DNA of 64,000 bases, from assembly GCA_964471755.1 (NCBI GenBank), contig CAYYJM010000001.1:15407-79406 (forward strand), in the 5' to 3' direction. The position numbers and the translations under genes were made by a program. Below the pieces are notes generated by a model. That model did not search any database. It was not told the DNA's origin and saw only the letters and a list, made by a program, of their open reading frames with translations. Source of the DNA: CAYYJM01 sp964471755 (lineage in GTDB: Bacteria; Planctomycetota; Planctomycetia; Gemmatales; Gemmataceae). Below are positions 43,426-52,992 of the stretch, piece after piece (positions within the stretch are counted from its first letter, which is position 1; every line of letters starts with the position of its first letter).

Positions 43426-44256
43426 ATGGACACATCGTTCGTCGATCTCGCGCGCCGGTGCCGCGAAGAGCCGCCGGAACTGGTCCTCGTCCTGGGGTCG
43501 GGGCTCGGCCTCATCGCCGACCGCGTGCAGCGCCTGGCGACGGTCCCCTTCCACGACATTCCCGGTTTGCCGGGAGCCTCGATCCAGGGCCATCGTGGCT
43601 GTCTGAGCCTGGGCACCTGGGCCGGCGTCCGCCTGCTCCTTCAGGAAGGCCGGCTCCACTTCTACGAGGGACATCCGTGGGACGTGGTCGTCCGACCGCT
43701 GCGGATCGCGGCCGACCTGGGCGTCCGCGGGGCGATCCTGACCAACGCCGCCGGCGGCATCCGCGACGACCTCGGGCCGGGTAGTCTGATGCTGCTCGAG
43801 GATCACCTCGAATGGAACCAGCCCCAGGCTTTCCGCCAGCCCGGCCCGGGAATGCTGGGACCGCCTCGCCCCTCGCCCTACAGCGAGACGATGCGCGAGC
43901 GGTTCCGGGCCGCGGCACGGACCTGTGGTCAGGTGGTGGCGGAAGGGATCTACGCAGCCGTCACCGGGCCGTGCTACGAGACGCCGGCCGAGATACGAGC
44001 CCTGCGAGCGTGCGGAGCCGATGCGGTCGGCATGTCCACCACGCGCGAGGCCCTGGCAGGGGCCGGGTTTGGTCTGGAAGTGGCGGCCGTCTCGCTCATC
44101 ACGAACAAGGGAGCCGGCCTCGTCGTGGGGAACCTGAACCACGACGAGGTTCTGCAAGCCGCTCGCGCGACGGCCGAGCGGCTCGGGCAACTGCTCGAAG
44201 CGGTTCTCACGGCCCCATGGCCGCGTCGGCCTTCCACTCCAGGCCCAGGTTCGTGA
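43426..44256 (+). CDS. Purine nucleoside phosphorylase (trimeric type)
   Basis: 276 aa. The trimeric PNP signatures are in order: LVLVLGSGLG, SIQGHRGCLSLG, EGRLHFYEGHPW, ILTNAAGGI, VTGPCYETPAEIRAL, AVGMSTTREALAG and SLITNKGAG. It splits inosine, guanosine and their deoxy forms with phosphate in purine salvage. The start at 43426 is at the family N-terminus but has only a weak GAGA upstream. The 3' end overlaps the caspase-fold gene on the other strand by 50 bp. Cytoplasmic. Confidence 0.94.
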   Translation: MDTSFVDLARRCREEPPELVLVLGSGLGLIADRVQRLATVPFHDIPGLPGASIQGHRGCLSLGTWAGVRLLLQEGRLHFYEGHPWDVVVRPLRIAADLGVRGAILTNAAGGIRDDLGPGSLMLLEDHLEWNQPQAFRQPGPGMLGPPRPSPYSETMRERFRAAARTCGQVVAEGIYAAVTGPCYETPAEIRALRACGADAVGMSTTREALAGAGFGLEVAAVSLITNKGAGLVVGNLNHDEVLQAARATAERLGQLLEAVLTAPWPRRPSTPGPGS

Positions 44257-46459
44257 GCATCTCGCGTTTGGCGTAGACCTCCCACGGCGTCCCCTTGAAA
44301 TCCTCGGCCAGGCTGGCGAAGGTCTTGCTCGCCCGCTTGGCCATCTTGCGGCCGGTGCTGTCGCCGCTCAGATCCTCACGCGAGGCCAGCTTCCAGCCCT
44401 TGTGGATCTTCGCGTCGTAGGGCGGCAACTCCTTGCGCATCTGGCCGAGCATCGACTGATACTCGAACAGATAGGCGATCTGCGCCTGGAGATGGCTGTT
44501 GATGAAGTCGTAGTTCGCCTGCCAGCGCTTGTTCTCCTTGTCGCGGTCGCCGCTCATGTCCTCGAGTTCTTCCTGGGCCTCGATCAGCGATCCAAGGATG
44601 ATCGCCACCTTGCGCTCGTCCTCCTCGACCTGGACCTTGAACCGCGGCTCGTCCGATGGCAGACGATAGCCGTCCTTCAGAACGTCCAGATTGACGCGGA
44701 GATCGGCCCGGATCTCATCCACCTGCTTCTTCAGGTCGGCTGGGAAGTCGGCTCGCGGCGAGACGGCCCAGAGGACGGCTCGGGCCCGCTGGAGCTTCTT
44801 CCGCAGGGGCGAATCCTCGCCGCCAGCCGGGTAATCCGACACCGTGCCGGCCAGGGTCAGCAGCAGGTCCGCCGGGATGTCGTTGTCGTCCTGCGACACC
44901 TTGATCGGCGGGACGCGGAACTCGTCACGGATGCTGGCGATCGCCAGGCCGACGGCCGCCCCGCCCGGTGGCACCGGTTTCGGAGCCAGGGTCGGGGTCT
45001 TCGCCAGGGCCTCGGCCGGATCGTACTCCGCGCCGCCGGCCTTCTCGGTTCCGGCCAGGAACGGCTTCTGTTGCAGCTTGAACGGCTCCAGCTCGTCCTT
45101 CATGAACCGGGTGATCGACTCGTTCATCTGCTCGATCGGGATCGGGTCGTTCTCGCGGTTGATCTTGCCTTCGAGGGCCTTCTTGCCGGTCGTGTACAGG
45201 GTGCCGAGCATCACGCCCATCGGCAGCAGGTCCGTCTCGTAGGAGAAGCCGTCCTTCGAGCAGGCCGACCAGATCTGGACGCCCTCGGGCGGTGCCTTCA
45301 GCAGCGCTTCCAGCTTCTCGCTCATCGGGCCGCTACCCTTGCGTTCCTGGCCGAAGGTCGGGTTCTTGCGGTTCACGTCCACGACGAGGATCTTCTGGCG
45401 GGCCTTGCAGGCACCGACCTTCTCCAGGATCCAGCTCATCGGAATGAGCGTCGCGACATTCTCGAACTCGCCCTCGATCGGCACGAAGTAGCACTTGTCT
45501 TCGATCTCGGCACAGTGGCCGACCAGGAAGATCATGATGCGATCCTGAGCCCGGCTCGTGTCGAGGAAGTCGGTCAGGGTCTTTTCGATGACGCCCTTGA
45601 GCGGCGGCCGTTCGGCTCCCCGACCGGCGATGTCGCTCAGATGGGCGATCTGGGTCAGCGGGATTCGCAGGGCCTCATTCAGGGTGTTGACCAGACGCGG
45701 AATCGAGGGCAGATCACGCGGCGGGCCGGAGTGGATGAAGTTGGCGTACAGGTAGTTGTGGACGCTGATGATCAGAGCCCGACGCGGGAAGCCATTTCCG
45801 CCGATGCCGGTCGAGATGGTCTGTGGTCGCTCCTTGTCGCCGCCCTTCTTCGTCGTGCTGGTGTTCTGGGGTCGGCCTTCCGGCTCCGCATCGCCGGAGC
45901 CGCTCAGGAAGGCGACCTCGGGAATCGGCTTGCCACTCAGGCCGGCACTCAGCTGCGGCCAGAAGACGGCGACCAGGACGCCAGCAGCGATGAGGAACAG
46001 GGCCATGACCACCAGCGGCACCACCAGGCTGCGCGGCTTGCGGGCCCGCCGCAGGGTTTGCCGTGTCGGCGTCTCCTCGTCGGCGAAATCGTCGAAGGCC
46101 GTGGGCTGGCTTTTCTTCTTCTTGCGAGGCGTGGCCACTGCGACGGCGGCCTCGTCCGCCGCAACGGGTGGCGGAACGGCCGGCCGGGATGGCGTCACTG
46201 GCGCGGGGAGCGGAGGCGGAGCCTTTCGGCCGGCCTGCTGTTGCTGCTGTTGCTGCTGGCTGCCGGCAGGCTTCACGGCTGGCGGAACCGGACGCGGCTG
46301 CGGGGCTGGAGTCGGAGTCGGCGTCGCCTGGCTGCCCGCCTGACGCGGCATCAGCACGGTCTGACAGTGCTTGCACCGGATCGGCTGGGCGAGCCAGTCA
46401 CTCGGGATCCGCAGAATGTTCCGACATCCGGGGCATGTCGCCTGCACGACGGCGCTCAT
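44207..46459 (-). CDS. Caspase-fold protein with zinc ribbon; catalytic Cys apparently lost
   Basis: 750 aa from ATG 46459. An N-terminal zinc ribbon (C9-C12 and C29-C32) is followed by a Pro/Gln-rich stretch with a poly-Gln run, one membrane helix (LVVPLVVMALFLIAAGVLVAVF) and a peptidase C14-like domain (RALIISVHNYLYANF; IFLVGHCAEIED). Where active members have a DACRNNP-type motif, this protein reads LVVDVNRKNP, so the catalytic Cys is Asn (codon at 45371-45373). The histidine is kept (VGHC). The C-terminal roughly 230 residues are helical and charged. It is probably a membrane-anchored pseudo-protease or binding protein. The 3' end overlaps the purine nucleoside phosphorylase gene. Confidence 0.8.
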   Translation of the reverse strand: MSAVVQATCPGCRNILRIPSDWLAQPIRCKHCQTVLMPRQAGSQATPTPTPAPQPRPVPPAVKPAGSQQQQQQQQAGRKAPPPLPAPVTPSRPAVPPPVAADEAAVAVATPRKKKKSQPTAFDDFADEETPTRQTLRRARKPRSLVVPLVVMALFLIAAGVLVAVFWPQLSAGLSGKPIPEVAFLSGSGDAEPEGRPQNTSTTKKGGDKERPQTISTGIGGNGFPRRALIISVHNYLYANFIHSGPPRDLPSIPRLVNTLNEALRIPLTQIAHLSDIAGRGAERPPLKGVIEKTLTDFLDTSRAQDRIMIFLVGHCAEIEDKCYFVPIEGEFENVATLIPMSWILEKVGACKARQKILVVDVNRKNPTFGQERKGSGPMSEKLEALLKAPPEGVQIWSACSKDGFSYETDLLPMGVMLGTLYTTGKKALEGKINRENDPIPIEQMNESITRFMKDELEPFKLQQKPFLAGTEKAGGAEYDPAEALAKTPTLAPKPVPPGGAAVGLAIASIRDEFRVPPIKVSQDDNDIPADLLLTLAGTVSDYPAGGEDSPLRKKLQRARAVLWAVSPRADFPADLKKQVDEIRADLRVNLDVLKDGYRLPSDEPRFKVQVEEDERKVAIILGSLIEAQEELEDMSGDRDKENKRWQANYDFINSHLQAQIAYLFEYQSMLGQMRKELPPYDAKIHKGWKLASREDLSGDSTGRKMAKRASKTFASLAEDFKGTPWEVYAKREMLTNLGLEWKADAAMGP

Positions 46460-46578
46460 CGGGTATCTCCGCAATTCCTCACCGCGACCAGGTGACGCAT
46501 GTTACCTTGGACGCCGCCTCCACCGTGGCGGTTCCCACAATACGCCATCAGTCATCGTGACACGGTCGGCGCTCCGCG

Positions 46579-47826
46579 TCAAGTAGACCGGCGAAGTAAG
46601 TGCAGGCGGAGCAAGTTCATCGCGAGCTTGGCCGTTCGACGCCGAATCTCCGTTCGCGAGCCGATCCAGTGGAACCGGGCGGCCGATTCGCCGTCCGCGT
46701 GGGCCAGGGCGACCCAGACCAGCCCCTCGGGCCGATCCTCGGTCAGGTCACCAGGCCCGGCCACGCCGACCGTGGCGAGGGCCAGGTCCGTCCGCAGCCG
46801 GGTCCGACAGCCGATGGCCAGCGCCTTGACCACGGCTTCACTCACGGCCCCTTCCCTGGCCAGCAGGTCGGCCGGCACGCCGAGCAGTTCGCGCTTGAGC
46901 CGATCGTCGTAGGCGATGACGCCGCCCCGGAACCAGGCGCTGGCTCCCGGAACGCTCACCAGGGCGTCGGCCAGCTGTCCACCGCTGACGCCCTCGGCGA
47001 CCGCGACGTTCAGGCGGTGCCGAACCAGCAGGCCCGCCACGGCATGCTGCAACTCCTCGTCCTCGACACCGTAGACGACCTCGCCCAGCCGTTCGCGGAT
47101 GGTCTGCTCGACCGGGGCGGCCTGGGCGAGGGCTTCCGCCTCGGTCGCGCCACGAGCCAGGATGCGCAGCGAAATCACCGCATCACTGGCCGTGATACCG
47201 ACTTCCGGCAGATGATCGCGACGGGTCAGGTCGAACAGTTTCTCCTCGACGTGCGACTCGCCCAGGCCGAAGGTGTTGATCTTGCGCTGGATCAGCACTC
47301 CCTGGGACAGACCCAGGGAGTGCAGGCGGGGCTTTACGCGGGCCTCGTACATCGCGTACATTTCGGTAGGGACGCCGGGCAGGGCGGCGACGTACGCCGA
47401 GCCATGCTGCATCCAGATGCCGGGTGCGGTGCCGCGGTCGTTGCCCAGGATCTCGGCTCCCTGAGGAAAGAGAGCCTGGACGCGGTTCCGCTCCGGCATG
47501 ACGCGATTCCGACGACGGAACATCTCCTGGATGATGGCGAGCGAGTCGGCGTCCTCGACGAGTGGGACGCCGGCCAGGGCGGCGAGAACCTCGCGGGTCA
47601 AGTCGTCCTGGGTCGGCCCCAGGCCGCCGGTGGCGATGACCAGCTTCGCCCGGCGCGTGGCGATCTGGAACGCCTCCAGATTGGCCCGGTAGTCGTCGGC
47701 GATGGTCGTGTGCCAGCCGACGACGATGCCGATCTCGGCCAGGCGGCGACTGAGCCACTGGGTGTTGGTGTCGAGATTCCGGCCGCTGGTCAGCTCGCTA
47801 CCGATGGACAGAAGTTCGGCGTTCAT
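46579..47826 (-). CDS. cinA: CinA-family protein (molybdopterin-binding and NMN-amidase-like domains)
   Basis: 415 aa from ATG 47826 (MNAELLSIGSELTSGRNLDT). The N-terminal MoCF/COG1058 domain contains VIATGGLGPTQDDLTREVLA and ALPGVPTEMYAM. The C-terminal PncC-like domain contains GVAGPGDLTEDRPEGLVWVA. The conserved AESCTGG block there reads AEGVSGG, so its usual serine is replaced and amidase activity may be changed. CinA proteins act in pyridine-nucleotide recycling (ADP-ribose pyrophosphatase plus NMN deamidase). It is divergent from the isomerase-like gene at 47921. Confidence 0.9.
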   Translation of the reverse strand: MNAELLSIGSELTSGRNLDTNTQWLSRRLAEIGIVVGWHTTIADDYRANLEAFQIATRRAKLVIATGGLGPTQDDLTREVLAALAGVPLVEDADSLAIIQEMFRRRNRVMPERNRVQALFPQGAEILGNDRGTAPGIWMQHGSAYVAALPGVPTEMYAMYEARVKPRLHSLGLSQGVLIQRKINTFGLGESHVEEKLFDLTRRDHLPEVGITASDAVISLRILARGATEAEALAQAAPVEQTIRERLGEVVYGVEDEELQHAVAGLLVRHRLNVAVAEGVSGGQLADALVSVPGASAWFRGGVIAYDDRLKRELLGVPADLLAREGAVSEAVVKALAIGCRTRLRTDLALATVGVAGPGDLTEDRPEGLVWVALAHADGESAARFHWIGSRTEIRRRTAKLAMNLLRLHLLRRST

Positions 47827-47920
47827 GGAGAATCTCACGGAAGGACGTCTTTCGCGCGAGGCGCAGCGTCATCATACGGCATTCCTATCCCCCGGGAATC
47901 CAGACAGGGAGTGTACGGCG

Positions 47921-48736
47921 ATGTCCGCCATCCGGATCGGCAATCAGACGACGAAGCACATTGTGGAGGCTTTCCAGCCGTACTATTTCGCCCTGGAGCA
48001 TGGCTTCGATGCGTTCGAGTGGTTCAGCGACAAGGGCCGCTACGGCTGGTGTGAGGACGACCACGACGCGGCCGGCCGGGTGCGTCTGAAGGCCGAGGGG
48101 CAGGCGCGAAACATTCGCTTCAGTGTCCATGCGCCGTACTTCGCCTCGCCACTCGACCCGGAAGGGCGAGCCGCCCTGGCCCGAAGCATCGCTTTCGCGG
48201 CAGACATCGGAGCGGCGGTGGTGAATCTGCATCTCGTCACCGACCAGGGGCCGCGAGCCTTCGCCGACGCCCTGGCTCCGCTGGTCGAACAGGCACGCAC
48301 CGCCGGCGTGACCCTGAGTCTGGAGAACACGCCCGAGACGACGCCGGACGACTTCAACGCCGTCTTCGCCGAGTTGCATCGCGATGGGGCCAGTCCCTGG
48401 GTCGTCGGCATGTGCTTCGACATGGGCCATGCCAATCTCTGCCACGTCACCCGCCACGACTACTGTGGCTACGTCGATCTCCTGAGTGAGGTGGTGCCGA
48501 TCATCCACTGGCACGCCCATGAAAACTGGGGCGATCGCGACAGTCACCTGACCCTTTTCACGGGCCCCTCGGCTCACAGCGATGCCGGCATTCGCGGTCT
48601 ACTCGAGCGTCTGCTGCGGCGCGGCTTCGCTGGCTCCGTCATCCTGGAGCAGTGGCCCGAGCCGCCCGAACTCCTGGCCCGGGCCCGGAATCGGCTGCGA
48701 AGTCTGATCGAGGAACTCTCCCGGTCGAGACCATGA
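47921..48736 (+). CDS. Sugar phosphate isomerase/epimerase-like TIM-barrel protein
   Basis: 271 aa from ATG 47921. A TIM-barrel AP-endonuclease-2 pattern is present: FSVHAPYF, AVVNLHLV, VTLSLENTPE with metal-binding Glu, CFDMGHANL with Asp/His, IIHWHAHENWGDRDSH and FAGSVILEQWP. These metal ligands fit the xylose-isomerase-like superfamily. The substrate is unknown, since the family includes sugar isomerases and nucleases. A GGGAG-like site lies about 12 nt upstream. The next gene starts 161 bp downstream. Confidence 0.85.
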   Translation: MSAIRIGNQTTKHIVEAFQPYYFALEHGFDAFEWFSDKGRYGWCEDDHDAAGRVRLKAEGQARNIRFSVHAPYFASPLDPEGRAALARSIAFAADIGAAVVNLHLVTDQGPRAFADALAPLVEQARTAGVTLSLENTPETTPDDFNAVFAELHRDGASPWVVGMCFDMGHANLCHVTRHDYCGYVDLLSEVVPIIHWHAHENWGDRDSHLTLFTGPSAHSDAGIRGLLERLLRRGFAGSVILEQWPEPPELLARARNRLRSLIEELSRSRP

Positions 48737-48897
48737 GTCTGCATCAGACCGTCCTGCGTCTGCTCGTGGAGTGCGTTCCGGTCGAGCTGTTCCAGACGCC
48801 GACCGGCAACCCAGCCGCTGATTCGCCATCCTCTCTCGATTTTCTTTCGCGGTGTTTGTTATCCTGCCCATACTTCGCCACCAGGGAGGGGAACGCG

Positions 48898-51800
48898 ATG
48901 TACCGCCATGCATTTCTTGTCTGGTTCCTCATGGCAGGAACGGCTCTGGGTCAGGAACCGCCAGCCGAGTCGCTCGTCCGGCAGCTCGAAGAAGCGCGAC
49001 AACAATTGCTCCGCCATCAGACCGAAGCGGGCCGACTGCGGCAGATTCTCGACACGACCACCTATCAGCACCGGCTCGAGATCGCCCGGCGCGAATGGCT
49101 CGATGGCAACGTCGCCCGCGCTCAGGTGCTGCTCGACGAGTGTCCCGAGCCGCAGCGTGGCTTTGAGTGGCGGCTGCTCGATCGTTGCGTTCGCGGAGCC
49201 CGTGTCACCGGCTGCGGCGTCGGCGAGGTCGGCCTCGGCCTCGGCTTCCGGGCCGGCGACGAGGAGGTGCTTCTCGTCGGCTCCGCTCTCTTCTCGTGGG
49301 ATGTCGGCCCGGGCCAGGATCAGGTCGTTGCCGTGCCGGCTCGTCGTGCCGCCGTGCCGATGGCGTCCGTTCGCCGAGCGGCTCCGAGTCTCGATGGCAA
49401 TCTCGTCGCCGTCGCCGACGATGGCCCCGAGGTCCAGGTGATCGACCTCCGCACCGGGCAGGTGGTACGCAAGCTCGGCATGCCCGCGTATCCGGTCAAC
49501 GATCTGGCCTTCAGTCGAGATGGCCGACGCCTGGCCGTGCTGGCTCAGAACACCGTGGTTGTCTGGGACGTGATCGATGGCCAGGACGTTTTCGGCGTCA
49601 CGGCGACCACGGCCGGGGCGGTGTCACTCGACCTGAGCCCGACCGGCGATCGGCTGGCTCTGGGCCACGACGACGGCGGCGTCCGCATCTGGGATCTGGA
49701 CGCCGGCCAGGTCGTTCGATGTCTTGACCATCGCGCCGTGCCGACCCGGCTTCGCTTTCATCCGGAAGGGAATCGCCTGGCCGTGCTGGCCGGCGATCGG
49801 CTCGCCCTGTGGCCACTGAACTCGGCCGAGGAGACGAGCCAGGAACCCGCGAGCAATCCCGCCGGCGTGGTCAGCTTCGCCTGGAGCCCCGATGGCACAC
49901 GCCTGGCAGCGGCGACCGGGGTCGTCGTCCAGGTCTGGAACGGAGCCGGCACCGAGTTGCTCGAAACGCATCGCGGCCACACCGATCGCGTGCGGCACAT
50001 CGCCTTCAGCACGAGTGGCCGACACCTCGCCTCGCTTGGCGATGACGGTCTGCTCAAGGTCTGGGACGTGCCCGGTCATCGCGTCGTCGGCCTGGTTCGC
50101 GGTCATGCCGCCGCGGTGTCGGCCCTGGCCTGGAGCCCGGATGGCCGCAACCTCGCGACGGCCAGCCTGGATCGCACGGTCAAGGTCTGGGACGTCGCCA
50201 CCCGGCACGTCCTCCGCACCCTGGGGACGCATCCCGGTTCCGTGAACAGCGTTGCGTACAGTCCCGATGGCAAGTGGCTGGCCAGCGGCTGCGATGACGG
50301 CATCGTCCGCATCTGGGACGCGGCGACGGGTCGGCCGACCGAGAGCCTGGCCGGCTTCAAGACCCGCGTCACGGCCGTGGCCTATTCGCTCGATGGCAAG
50401 TACCTCGCCGCCATCGCTCAGGACGGTCTGCTCCAGGTGCAGACCCGTGCCGATGGCAAGACGCGCGGCGTGCGTCTGCCCGGAGCGGGCCTCTTCGGCC
50501 TGGCCTTCGCGCCGGATGGCTCGCAGCTCGCCGTCGCCTGCTCCGATCTCTCCAACGTGGCGATCCGACTGTTCGATCCGACCACGCTGCGCGAGCAGGA
50601 ACTGCTCAAGGGACCGCGCGCGCAGCCGGTGATCGCCTGGCATCCCGATGGTTCCGCCCTGGCGTTCGCCAGCAGCACCGGCACGCGTATCTTCTCGCGC
50701 AAGCCGGGGGGAGAGGAACGCTTCCTCCACGATGTCGCCGGGACGATCGACCTGGCGACGGCGGTCACCTTCAGCCCGGACGGCCAGCGCCTGGCGACGA
50801 CCGGCGTTGGCCGACCCGTTCGCATCTGGGACACGGCCACCGGCCTGGAATTGCTCGCCACGCAGGAGGGCAACAGTGGCGCGGCCCTGGCCTTCAGCCC
50901 GGATGGCACCCAGCTCGCGCTCGGCGAATCGACCGGCCTGGTGCGACTGTTCGAGGCCCCGGCTCGGCCGACGCCGCGAACCTATCTCGACAGTAGCTAC
51001 CACCTGGCCTTCTCGCCCGATGGTCGCTGGATGCTGACCGGCCTGCGCCGGCCGGAACATCTCCTGCAACTGTGGGACGTGCGGAATCAGCGCAAGGGGC
51101 CGGTCCTCGACACCGTCGGTGGCGGCCTGCTGTCCCACCTGGTCTACTTCAGCCCCGATTCGGCGACCGTGCGGACGCTACAGGAGCAACGCGAGGGCGG
51201 CCGATCGAAATTCCTCGTCCGCTTCTGGGACGTGGTCACCGGCCGCGAGACGGGCCGGAGCGTCATCGAGCCGCCGGCACTGCCATCGCACTGGCACTGG
51301 AACGGCACGCAGCTCGCAGTGGCGATCCAGGCTCCGACCGCGAAGAGCTTCGCGGTTCATCTCTGGGACGCGCGGACGGGGAACCTGCTGCGCACCCTGG
51401 ACGATGTCGGCCCCCGAGCGACCTCGCTGGTGCTGGCTCCGGATGGCAGTCGGCTCCTCGTGGCCGCCCTGGCTCCGGCCGAGGGGCGCACCCTGAGCCG
51501 AACCACGCTGTGGGATCTCACCTCCGGCAAGCCGATGGGCGAACCGCTGGAACAGGGCCTCCGAGGCGAGCGCGTTCTGGGTCGAGTCGTCTTCCGGCCG
51601 GATGGCAAGGTCCTGGCCGGCATCGCGACCGATGGCCAGGGCGATGGCACCCTGGTTCTCTGGGATGCCGCCACGCTCAAGGCGATCGAGAGTCGAGCGG
51701 TCCCGCGCGTCGCCGGCTCGCTCGTCTTCGCGCCCGATGGCAAGCACCTGCTACTCCCCTGCGGCTCGCTCGTCCACATCGTCGGTCTGGAGGGCGAACC

Positions 51801-52896
51801 GGATCGCGAGCAGGTGGTCGCTCCGTATCTGCCGTTCCACGTCGATCAGGTCGCCTTCGCACCGGACGGCCGACGCTTCGCCGTACAGGGGAGCCTGTAT
51901 CAGTCGAGCCGGGTCTATCTCTGGGATTTCCCTCTCCCGTCGGCTCCGGATCGGACGGCGGCTCGTCGTCTGGACCCGGTGCTGGCCGGTCTGCATCATC
52001 GCAGCGAGGCGAGGTGCGCGCTGCGCGAAGCGGCCTGGTTCGCCGCGGTGTTTCACCTCGATCGTCTGCTCTTGCAGCATCCCGAGGCGAGCGATCTGTA
52101 CCGCCAGCGCGGCCGGGCTCTGGTCGGGCTTCAGCAGCATGGCAGCGCGGTGCCGGATCTCGCTCGCGCCATTCAGGGCAACGTCACCGGCATCGGCAAT
52201 GATCTGCGTCGAAGCGACTGGCAGGCTCTGCAACCGTACGTCGAGTCGGCCCTGGTCAAGACGCCGGACAACTGGCCGGTGCTGGCTCTGCGGGGTCACG
52301 TCCTGGCGGGTCAGGGTCTGTGGCCGCAGGCCGTCCAGGCCTTCGCCCGGGCGGTCAAGCAGGGCGGTCAGCAGGTGACCGTTCTGGATCGCTACGCCTT
52401 CGCCGCGCTCGGTGCCGAGGATCCGCTCCTCTACAAGCGGGTCTGTGGCCAGCTCCTCGACGCCTTCCCGGAGCCGAAGGACGCGACGACGGCGAACAAC
52501 ATCGCCTGGGCCTGCCTGCTCGGTCGTGAGGGGGTGAAACCGGATCGACCGCTGGCCCTGGCTCGTCGTGCCGTCGAGGCGGCGACGTACGCTCCGGCCG
52601 AGACACGGCACGCGTATCTGAACACGCTCGCGCTGGCCCTGTACCGCAGCGACCAGGTGGCGGAAGCGACGCGCATGGTGCAGGCGGCGATCGAGGTGAA
52701 GGGATCGCCGAGTCGGCTGGATCATCTGTTGCTGGCCCTGATCGAGGGACGGGAGCAGCGCAAGGAGGCGGCCCGGGGGCACCTCGCCCTGGCACGTCAG
52801 GGCCGCGAGGATGATTCGCTCCTGCTGGGCAGCTGGGAGACGCGGTTGGAACTGGCCCAGTTCGAGGCGGAGGTCGAGGCCCTGCTCCGCGAGTGA
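48898..52896 (+). CDS. Exported WD40 double-propeller protein with C-terminal TPR
   Basis: 1332 aa from ATG 48898 (GGGAGGGG just upstream). The signal peptide is MYRHAFLVWFLMAGTALG. A coiled stretch follows, then LEIARREWLDGNVARAQVLL, with GFEWRLLDRC. This module precedes WD40 domains in planctomycete kinase-WD40 proteins, but no kinase is present here. About 14 WD-type strands follow (VVWDV, VRIWDL, VKVWDV, VRIWDA, LQLWDV, VRFWDV, VHLWDA, VLWDA and others), enough for two beta-propellers. The last roughly 300 residues are helical with TPR-like units (ASDLYRQRGRALVGLQQHGS; NNIAWACLLGR). A secreted protein-binding scaffold is likely. Confidence 0.88.
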   Translation: MYRHAFLVWFLMAGTALGQEPPAESLVRQLEEARQQLLRHQTEAGRLRQILDTTTYQHRLEIARREWLDGNVARAQVLLDECPEPQRGFEWRLLDRCVRGARVTGCGVGEVGLGLGFRAGDEEVLLVGSALFSWDVGPGQDQVVAVPARRAAVPMASVRRAAPSLDGNLVAVADDGPEVQVIDLRTGQVVRKLGMPAYPVNDLAFSRDGRRLAVLAQNTVVVWDVIDGQDVFGVTATTAGAVSLDLSPTGDRLALGHDDGGVRIWDLDAGQVVRCLDHRAVPTRLRFHPEGNRLAVLAGDRLALWPLNSAEETSQEPASNPAGVVSFAWSPDGTRLAAATGVVVQVWNGAGTELLETHRGHTDRVRHIAFSTSGRHLASLGDDGLLKVWDVPGHRVVGLVRGHAAAVSALAWSPDGRNLATASLDRTVKVWDVATRHVLRTLGTHPGSVNSVAYSPDGKWLASGCDDGIVRIWDAATGRPTESLAGFKTRVTAVAYSLDGKYLAAIAQDGLLQVQTRADGKTRGVRLPGAGLFGLAFAPDGSQLAVACSDLSNVAIRLFDPTTLREQELLKGPRAQPVIAWHPDGSALAFASSTGTRIFSRKPGGEERFLHDVAGTIDLATAVTFSPDGQRLATTGVGRPVRIWDTATGLELLATQEGNSGAALAFSPDGTQLALGESTGLVRLFEAPARPTPRTYLDSSYHLAFSPDGRWMLTGLRRPEHLLQLWDVRNQRKGPVLDTVGGGLLSHLVYFSPDSATVRTLQEQREGGRSKFLVRFWDVVTGRETGRSVIEPPALPSHWHWNGTQLAVAIQAPTAKSFAVHLWDARTGNLLRTLDDVGPRATSLVLAPDGSRLLVAALAPAEGRTLSRTTLWDLTSGKPMGEPLEQGLRGERVLGRVVFRPDGKVLAGIATDGQGDGTLVLWDAATLKAIESRAVPRVAGSLVFAPDGKHLLLPCGSLVHIVGLEGEPDREQVVAPYLPFHVDQVAFAPDGRRFAVQGSLYQSSRVYLWDFPLPSAPDRTAARRLDPVLAGLHHRSEARCALREAAWFAAVFHLDRLLLQHPEASDLYRQRGRALVGLQQHGSAVPDLARAIQGNVTGIGNDLRRSDWQALQPYVESALVKTPDNWPVLALRGHVLAGQGLWPQAVQAFARAVKQGGQQVTVLDRYAFAALGAEDPLLYKRVCGQLLDAFPEPKDATTANNIAWACLLGREGVKPDRPLALARRAVEAATYAPAETRHAYLNTLALALYRSDQVAEATRMVQAAIEVKGSPSRLDHLLLALIEGREQRKEAARGHLALARQGREDDSLLLGSWETRLELAQFEAEVEALLRE

Positions 52897-52992
52897 TCGA
52901 GAACCGCTCTTGCATCGCCTCGGCCTTTCGGTATATGGCGGACAACGGATCAAACTTGAGCGAAATGAGCTTTTCTCCAGCGAGGTGAGGCG

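Noticed and set aside
46240..46262. Short CAG/CTG repeat as a possible regulatory repeat
   Set aside because: It lies inside the caspase-fold gene and encodes its poly-Gln run, which explains it.
44402..46495. 697-codon plus-strand open frame
   Set aside because: It is fully opposite the caspase-fold gene, whose zinc ribbon, membrane helix and domain signatures are unambiguous.
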